From positions 1-26,277 of the forward strand of contig JBKJUS010000023.1 of NCBI GenBank assembly GCA_046590575.1: a stretch of 26,277 nucleotides of DNA, given 5' to 3'. Positions within the stretch are counted from its first letter, which is position 1. Every line of letters starts with the position of its first letter. The notes below the pieces were generated by a model that was not told the DNA's origin, made no database searches, and was given only the letters and a program-made list of their open reading frames with translations. This stretch comes from DATLNF01 sp046590575. Lineage in GTDB: Bacteria > Actinomycetota > Actinomycetes > BP-191. Of the stretch, positions 20,824 to 26,277 are shown piece by piece. The translations under genes and the position numbers were made by a program.

Positions 20824-23571
20824 CTACCGATCGACGCGCGCGTACGCAGGCTGGGTACGCCGGCGCTGCGCCAACCCGTACGCCGCTCCGGCGGTCATGC
20901 CCACCCCGAGCAGGACTGTGGCGACCTGAACCGCCGCGTCGTCGTCCTGCACAGCGCTCATCGCGTACTGCGCGTCGCCGTCGTCGGTGAGGTCGACCTT
21001 CGCGAGCGCCACCTCGAGCTGTTCCTGCTCCTGCCCGACCGCGCCGACGTTGGGCTGCAGGTTCGGCTGGGGGTTGATCTGCGGGTTCACATTGGGGTTG
21101 GTCTGCGGCTGGGGCTGCGGCTGAGGGACCGGGGCCGGTGGCGGGGGCGGCGGTGGCGCAAGCGCGGCGGCCGCAACCGGCGGCACGAGCTGGCGGACCG
21201 GGTCGGCAACCGGGACACCACAGCGCACAGTGAGCGCCGTCGTGGCGAGAATGCGACCGCGGCTGACCGCGTTGACCGTGACCGGAAGGACCCGGCCGAA
21301 CTCCGACTGGGTGCAAGTGAAGACCGAGTCAAAAGCGAGCCGGTTGGGCTTCTTCACATCGACCCCGTCGCGGGTCAACAGGCCACCTGACCCGATGATC
21401 GCGGGGGCCGCGAGGACCTCGATGCCGACGGACGCGCGATCCTCGAGGGAGTTAAGCAGGCCGACCATCGCCGGGGCAAGCGTCACGCCGCCCCGGCCGA
21501 ACTCTTCAAGGACGCAGACCAGCGGATCGCCGGGTGCGACGTCGACGGTGCCGTCTCCGTCGCAGTCCGAGCCTTCCGGACCGGCGACTGTCCGGGTGGC
21601 CCGGCCGAGGCGCTCCATGTCGGACTTGTTGGTGCGCAGCAACTCTCCGGTCGCCGACCGCTCGCCGATGGCCAGACCGACCACCTTGATACCCCGCCTG
21701 CGCAGCTCGGCCACCACGACGTCGTACGACGGCCCGGGGTAGCCAGGCGTTGCCTCGCGCCACGTCGTGTCGATCGCCAGGACGATCACCTTGAGCGATC
21801 GCGGACGGAAGTCCGCGCCCTCCCCGGCCTCGATCAGCACCTGCCCCGCAGCGTCGCGCTTGCCGCGGCCGGTTGCCGCCTGCAGCATCGCCTCCAGCGC
21901 AGCGTCGGATCCGTCGGTCGCGCCGCCGCCGACGTCGAGACCTTCGATCGCCTCGCGGAGTGCGGGCCCGACCGGGCTGACTGGCAGCCGACGACGATAG
22001 GGGTACTGATTGGGATCAGGGCCGCCGCCGACGGAAACGCCCCCGCCGAAGGGACCCTCGAACTCCCGGAAGTCGGCGAGACCGAACTGCACCGGCACAC
22101 CGGCGTCGCAGATCTCCGTGACGATCTGCTTGATGTCCTTGCGCAGCCCGGCGATAACGCCGGACATCGAACCGGTCGTGTCCAGCATGAAGTTGACGTC
22201 AAGATCGGTCGGCACCGGGGGGATGGACAGGGCGTAGCCGACCTTGCGCGACTCGCCCGGACGGAGCACGACCTCGCGCGCGCTGGGCAGGAAGGTGGTG
22301 CCGGGCAGCTTGTCTGTGACGCACTCGTCCAAGCGCCCAATGCCCGGCAGCTTGGGCAGCGGCGGCAGCGGCGGAGGCGGTTTGATCGGGTTGCGCAGGA
22401 GCAGTGCCTCCGGCGTACGGCCGACGATGAGCGCCTCCTGCTTGCGGACGTCGAAGGACAGCTCGAGGTCCTCCGGCACCGCGCTGGTCGGCGTCACGTT
22501 GACCGGTCCGATGGGTGCGCCGGTGCGCAGGTTGGGGTAGGTGACGAAGGTTTCGCGGGAGGTCCCGAGTGCCCGCACTTGCCCGGCCGGGGTGCGGGCC
22601 ACGGAGAGCACTGCGCCAGGCACCTCTTCGCGCGACCACCGGATGCTGGGAGCCGCCGAGAAGTCGGCGGTGGCCCGACCGACGTGGTAGACCCGGACGT
22701 CAGAGAGCTTCCCGAGGCCGTTGAAGCCAAACTCGATCGTCGACACCGGCTCGGTGACCTCCGAGACTGCGCGGAAGGTGCCGCCGGAGTCGGTGGAGCG
22801 GAAGAGGGTCTGGTCGTCCCACGCCCAGACCTGGTCTGGCCTCCCGGAGTCGACAGCGAAGTCGGTGATGCTGCCCTCGAGGCTCGGCAGGATCGAATCC
22901 CCGCCGCTCGTGCGGGTCCACGACACCCCGGCGTTGCGGGTGACGTAGAGCGACTCGACGCCGAGGATCGTGTCGGCCACGGCGACGTAGGCGACCATGT
23001 CCGGTCCGTCGGCTACCCGGATCCTCAGCGGCTCGCCGACCGTCGGCAGGCCGTTACTGGCAGATCGGAAGGTCGCCCCGTCGTCGTCGCTGACGAGGAC
23101 ACGGGGGAATCCGCGCGCCCCGGCGTCGCCCACCCCTACGTCGAGGGCGCTGCCCTTGGCGAGCACGTAGACCCGCTTGCTCTGCGTGTTGTAGCTCGCG
23201 GTGTCGAGATCGATGACCTCGATCGCGTCCAAGGGAGTGACGACGGTCGCTGGGCCGATGCGAGTGCCCTCCTCGAGCACGCGCTCCCAGGTGCAGCCGC
23301 GGTCGATAGTCCGCATCACCCGTACGCCGTCGCTCACCAGGAAGGTGGCCGGCCGGCCGACGACGACGGCGTGTGAGCGGATGCTGACATCGGCCGGCAC
23401 GAATCCGTCCGGGTCGTAGAACGCCGGCGCGGCGACCCGGGTCCAGCCGTCGCGGCCGACAGTGACACCCGCGCACCCCACCTGCGCCTGACCGATCAGC
23501 ACGGCGGGGCCGGAGACGACTACTCCGACAGCGAGCAACCACGCCGTACGCCGGCTCACCGACACGCGCAC
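20824..23571 (-). CDS. exported Asp-box propeller / VWA-domain protein, C-terminally membrane-anchored
   Basis: 915-aa surface protein. Domains: signal peptide (~1-33); a sortilin-like propeller region (~40-390) with four Asp-box motifs (TIDRGCTW 88-95, SDDDGATF 161-168, TRNAGVSW 211-218, STDSGGTF 259-266); a proline linker (398-408); a von Willebrand factor A domain (~455-715) with MIDAS DTTGS (464-468), TDGSDA (552-557) and AIDTT (599-603); within it, DCDGDGTVD (669-677), resembling a thrombospondin-3/dockerin calcium loop; a Pro/Gln/Asn-rich stretch (~805-842); and a membrane helix (~880-901) followed by RRR. Metal-dependent adhesion is the likely role. GTG 23571 has GAAGGAG 6 nt upstream. 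The four-cysteine C-terminal half (~670-784) may hold disulfides. Ligand unknown. Confidence 0.85.
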   Translation of the reverse strand: MRVSVSRRTAWLLAVGVVVSGPAVLIGQAQVGCAGVTVGRDGWTRVAAPAFYDPDGFVPADVSIRSHAVVVGRPATFLVSDGVRVMRTIDRGCTWERVLEEGTRIGPATVVTPLDAIEVIDLDTASYNTQSKRVYVLAKGSALDVGVGDAGARGFPRVLVSDDDGATFRSASNGLPTVGEPLRIRVADGPDMVAYVAVADTILGVESLYVTRNAGVSWTRTSGGDSILPSLEGSITDFAVDSGRPDQVWAWDDQTLFRSTDSGGTFRAVSEVTEPVSTIEFGFNGLGKLSDVRVYHVGRATADFSAAPSIRWSREEVPGAVLSVARTPAGQVRALGTSRETFVTYPNLRTGAPIGPVNVTPTSAVPEDLELSFDVRKQEALIVGRTPEALLLRNPIKPPPPLPPLPKLPGIGRLDECVTDKLPGTTFLPSAREVVLRPGESRKVGYALSIPPVPTDLDVNFMLDTTGSMSGVIAGLRKDIKQIVTEICDAGVPVQFGLADFREFEGPFGGGVSVGGGPDPNQYPYRRRLPVSPVGPALREAIEGLDVGGGATDGSDAALEAMLQAATGRGKRDAAGQVLIEAGEGADFRPRSLKVIVLAIDTTWREATPGYPGPSYDVVVAELRRRGIKVVGLAIGERSATGELLRTNKSDMERLGRATRTVAGPEGSDCDGDGTVDVAPGDPLVCVLEEFGRGGVTLAPAMVGLLNSLEDRASVGIEVLAAPAIIGSGGLLTRDGVDVKKPNRLAFDSVFTCTQSEFGRVLPVTVNAVSRGRILATTALTVRCGVPVADPVRQLVPPVAAAALAPPPPPPPAPVPQPQPQPQTNPNVNPQINPQPNLQPNVGAVGQEQEQLEVALAKVDLTDDGDAQYAMSAVQDDDAAVQVATVLLGVGMTAGAAYGLAQRRRTQPAYARVDR

Positions 23572-23651
23572 GTCTCGCTCCTTCTCTCCCGGGCCCGCTG
23601 GGGTGGACCGGTCACGTCTTCAGAGCGTTGAGTCAACTGCCAGGTTCGCTG

Positions 23652-24965
23652 TCACCTGGGAACGACGAGCCCGAGGGGCCGCAGCTCGTGCCGTGGGAAG
23701 ACATGCGCGATGGACGTCTGCCCGCCTCGACGGAGCAGCACCTCTCCGAGGACGTCGCGGTAGTCGGTCGTCACCCGCAGGTCGCCACGGTCGAGCTTGG
23801 CCGGGGCGAGACCCGGCCACCGACCGTAAACCTTGCCCCCGGCGACGCCGGCCCCCAGCACCAGCATCGCCCCGCCGTGCCCATGGTCGGTGCCGCCGCT
23901 GCCGTTCTCGGCCACCCGACGGCCGAACTCACTCATGACCACCACGGTGACGCCACGCAGTCCGGCCAGGTCGGTGTAGAAGGCGGCGAGCGCGGCGCCG
24001 AGGTCGGCGAGCAGAAAGCCCAGCCGACCGGACTTCGCCGTACCCTGGCCCTCGTGGGTGTCCCAGCCAGTCGAATCGACGCAGGCTGCCTCGAGCCCGA
24101 GCCGGGCTTTGGCGAGGCGGGCAACCTCGGTGAGCTGGCGGCCCAACTCGCTGTCCGGGTACTTTGCTCCGCCGGCGGGGGTGTAGGTCGTACGCGCGAG
24201 GGCCCGTAGCCGCCGGGCCGCGGCGACGGTGCTGCCACCGGCAGTGCTCATCGGGTGGGCGAGGCCGGCGTAAAGCCGCTCCACCGACGTCTCCAGGATG
24301 GTCAGCTGGTCATCTTCGGCAAGCAGCTCGAAGTCGGCGATCCGGCGCAGCGTGACCGGTGGCACCGGACCCCGCAGCGCGAGCTGAGCCGTGCCGCCGA
24401 CGGCGACGGCGCGCAGCGCAGACCGACCGGGCCGACTGGCCAGGTGCCGGCCGAGCCAACCCGTGGCGAGCGTCGGGTCGCCGGGTACCCCACGCTCCAT
24501 GTAGTCCTGAGCGTCGAAATGGCTGCGCGTCGGGTGCGGGCTGCCGACTGCGTGTACGACGGCGAGGTGCCGGCGCCGCCACGGCACGAGCAACGGCCGC
24601 AGCGCCGGGTGCAGGCCGAAGAAGCCGTCCAGCTTGAGCACGGACGCGGCCGGCACCCGAAGGCTCGGGCGCGCGACGTGGTAGTCGGCATCGGCGTACG
24701 GCACGACCGCGGAGAGGCCATCCATCGCACCGCGGAGGAACACCTGAACGACGAGGTCACCGGTCGGCGGGCCGCCGGCAGCGAAGGCCAGCCGCGGAGT
24801 CGCGACCTGCGCAACCGCCGCCGCGCCGAGCGCCCCGAAACCGGCCAGCACCCGTCGCCGGGTCGTCCCCTCCGGATCGTGGACGGATCGGTGCGGAACT
24901 CCGCACGACTCTCGGTCGGTGCGTCCAAGGTTCACCGGGTCGGGCGGACGCGTCGATGCGCTCAT
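23652..24965 (-). CDS. DUF1501 family protein, Tat-exported
   Basis: 437-aa DUF1501 protein, a sulfatase/alkaline-phosphatase-like family of uncertain chemistry. The N-terminus has a twin-arginine signal, TTRRRVLAGF (residues 34-43) plus a hydrophobic core ending AFAAGG (~60-65), so it is exported folded. Family hallmarks are present: FLRGAMDGLSAVVPY (77-90), WDTHEGQ (301-307), SEFGRRVAENGSGGTDHGHGG (345-365) and VTTDYRDVLGEVL near the end; the Asp/His residues here are probable metal ligands. ATG 24965 overlaps the TGA of the DUF1800 gene (ATGA). The DUF1800-DUF1501 pairing is widespread in bacteria and indicates a joint function. It lies 80 bp upstream of the VWA gene on the same strand. 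Confidence 0.92.
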   Translation of the reverse strand: MSASTRPPDPVNLGRTDRESCGVPHRSVHDPEGTTRRRVLAGFGALGAAAVAQVATPRLAFAAGGPPTGDLVVQVFLRGAMDGLSAVVPYADADYHVARPSLRVPAASVLKLDGFFGLHPALRPLLVPWRRRHLAVVHAVGSPHPTRSHFDAQDYMERGVPGDPTLATGWLGRHLASRPGRSALRAVAVGGTAQLALRGPVPPVTLRRIADFELLAEDDQLTILETSVERLYAGLAHPMSTAGGSTVAAARRLRALARTTYTPAGGAKYPDSELGRQLTEVARLAKARLGLEAACVDSTGWDTHEGQGTAKSGRLGFLLADLGAALAAFYTDLAGLRGVTVVVMSEFGRRVAENGSGGTDHGHGGAMLVLGAGVAGGKVYGRWPGLAPAKLDRGDLRVTTDYRDVLGEVLLRRGGQTSIAHVFPRHELRPLGLVVPR

Positions 24966-26277
24966 CGCACCTGCAGGTATGGCGAGCTCAGCACCAGCGC
25001 GCTGATGGTCGGGGCGAGGACTTCGATCTCCGCGCTGCTCAGGGGCGAGCGGTCGGAGCGGCCGGTGACCGCGAGCAGCACCGAGCGATGCTCGTCGCTG
25101 ACCCGCTGGAAGGCCAGCCGCTCGCAAAGCCCGTCAACGAGCTCCCCGGCCGTCTTCGGCGCCGGCGTGCCCAGCAGTCGGTCGGGGCGCGGTCCGGACA
25201 GGCCGCGCACGCCCGAGACCACGATGTGCTGCGGCATGTTCCACCGCCCCAGCATGGCCTGGGTGGAGATCCAGGCCGGTGCGCGGTCGGGATAGCCGTC
25301 CGGGGTTTGCCAGCCGAACGGCGGCTGCCCGAGGCCTTGAAGCAGGAAGACCAGGTCCGCCGCCGCGTCCGAGCGCCCGCCGAGGTCGTAGCGCAGGCCC
25401 AGCGCCCGCAGGCTGGCCGCCATCAGCTCCACCGGCCGGCGGAACTTCAGCCCGGCGCTGGACCGGAAGGCCCGGCTGTCCAGCACATGCCGGAGGACAG
25501 GCCCGATCGCCGTGTCCTCCGCGAGGTAGACCTTCGCCGCTGACGCGATCAGCGACGCCGGCGGGTCGTCGGAGACGAACCGCACGCAGATACGGCGGGC
25601 TATGTGTCGAGCCGTGCTCGGGTGGTGGGCGAGGTAATCGAGCAGCGACAGTCCAGTGGCTACTCCGTCCCTCGCGTCGGCGTTGGCGCTGCGCCAGCCG
25701 AGCACTCGCAGCGGCCCGACGTAGTGGCGCTCCGGCCGGTACTCGAACTCCCAGGTAGACCGGTCGACGTCCCAGCCGGTCAGGGCGAGCGCGACGTGCA
25801 ACACGTCTGTCTCGGTGTATCCGCCGTCGACGCCGAGGGTGTGCAGCTCGAGCAGCTCGCGCCCATAGTCCTCGTTGGGGTTGGTGCCCGAGGAGCGCCA
25901 GTTGTTGAGGTAGGTCAGCATCGCCGGACTACGGGCCGACGCGGCGAGCAGGTCGGCGAACCGGCCGAGTGCGCGCGGCCGGATGACCTCGCGGTCGTCG
26001 ACGGTCTTGAGCAGCAGCGCATGCTCGTTCTGAAGGTGGATGTGGAGGTGATTGCTCCACATCTCGACCATGAGCTCCTGCAGCTGACGGGTGCTCCACA
26101 CGGCGCGGACCAGAGCCGCCGCCTGCAGGTCGCGCACCACGGTCTTTCGGTCGCCGCCGTACGCCGCCGCGATCGCCGCGTTGGACAGCCGCAGGGTCGG
26201 AAAGGTCAGCAGGATCCGCTCGACCTCGACGTCAGGGAGCAAGTTCGGCGCGAGCTGCTCATCGACCCACGCGTCGA
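24962..26277 (-). CDS. DUF1800 family protein, N-terminus beyond window edge
   Basis: At least 438 residues of a DUF1800 protein; the frame is open to the right edge (reading ...AWVDEQLAPNLLPDVEVE), so the true start is outside. The diagnostic block is SPAMLTYLNNWRSSGTNPNEDYGRELLELHTLGVDGGYTETDV...ALALTGWD, with further conserved FEYRPERHYVGPLRVLGW, HPSTARHIARRICVRFVSDDPP and FRSSAGLKFRRPVELMAASLR. The C-terminus (TPDGYPDRAPAWISTQAMLGRWNM) is the standard family ending. Function is not established; members are exported and linked to DUF1501 partners. It is translationally coupled to the downstream DUF1501 gene. Any export signal would be in the missing part. Confidence 0.92.
   Translation of the reverse strand, partial: DAWVDEQLAPNLLPDVEVERILLTFPTLRLSNAAIAAAYGGDRKTVVRDLQAAALVRAVWSTRQLQELMVEMWSNHLHIHLQNEHALLLKTVDDREVIRPRALGRFADLLAASARSPAMLTYLNNWRSSGTNPNEDYGRELLELHTLGVDGGYTETDVLHVALALTGWDVDRSTWEFEYRPERHYVGPLRVLGWRSANADARDGVATGLSLLDYLAHHPSTARHIARRICVRFVSDDPPASLIASAAKVYLAEDTAIGPVLRHVLDSRAFRSSAGLKFRRPVELMAASLRALGLRYDLGGRSDAAADLVFLLQGLGQPPFGWQTPDGYPDRAPAWISTQAMLGRWNMPQHIVVSGVRGLSGPRPDRLLGTPAPKTAGELVDGLCERLAFQRVSDEHRSVLLAVTGRSDRSPLSSAEIEVLAPTISALVLSSPYLQVR

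Overview
This is a high-GC chromosomal window with strong third-position G/C codon bias and frequent GTG/TTG starts, typical of an actinobacterium. Gene content supports this: a RecB-family Fe-S nuclease, a PAC2 protein, a DUF3710 protein directly behind dut, a DipZ-type thioredoxin with the CINC motif, and a dUTPase whose motif V reads GGHGSTG as in mycobacteria. The order OB-fold protein, alpha/beta hydrolase, DUF3710, dut matches, from memory, the M. tuberculosis block Rv2694c-Rv2697c, and metH next to a divergent PAC2 gene recalls Rv2124c-Rv2125. No species can be named. Coding density is very high: no gene-free stretch exceeds 300 bp, and no rRNA, tRNA, insertion sequence, prophage or CRISPR array was seen.

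Layout. (1) 1-3748 (+): the C-terminal end of a RecB-like nuclease is translationally coupled to a MacB/FtsX-type ABC exporter (ATPase plus permease). (2) 3811-9037: a class II aldolase (+) converges on a HAD phosphatase and cobalamin-dependent methionine synthase metH (both -). A pair of hairpins lies at the convergence and a long inverted repeat separates metH from the HAD gene. (3) 9113-10868 (+): a probably leaderless alpha/beta hydrolase and an overlapping PAC2 gene. (4) 10894-13198 (-): an OB-fold protein and a two-gene split DipZ (TlpA-like/C-terminal module protein, then CcdA), an extracytoplasmic thiol redox system. (5) 13262-15465 (+): an alpha/beta-hydrolase-fold protein without an evident catalytic His, and a VOC protein coupled to a nitrilase. 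(6) 15449-17217 (-): a tight operon of hotdog thioesterase, dut and DUF3710.

(7) 17286-26277 is the most accessory-looking part and is rich in exported proteins: an LPATG-anchored SMP-30-like beta-propeller, an orphan 174-aa protein, a Kelch-type lipoprotein, a PhnZ-like HD protein (cytoplasmic), a 915-aa membrane-anchored protein with Asp-box propeller and VWA domains, and a coupled DUF1800/DUF1501 pair with a Tat signal. Three different propeller-type surface proteins lie within about 6.3 kb, along with several short tandem repeats (8 bp x5, 14 bp x4 and 15 bp x3, the last inside a lipoprotein signal peptide). If the window holds a little-described system, this cell-surface locus is the best candidate, but a joint function is inference from proximity only.

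Regulation: several genes (starts 9113, 11265, 17217, perhaps 18747) have a TANNNT-like hexamer ending 6-8 nt before the start codon, suggesting leaderless mRNAs. Others have clear Shine-Dalgarno sequences. Hairpins lie at three of the convergent gene junctions.
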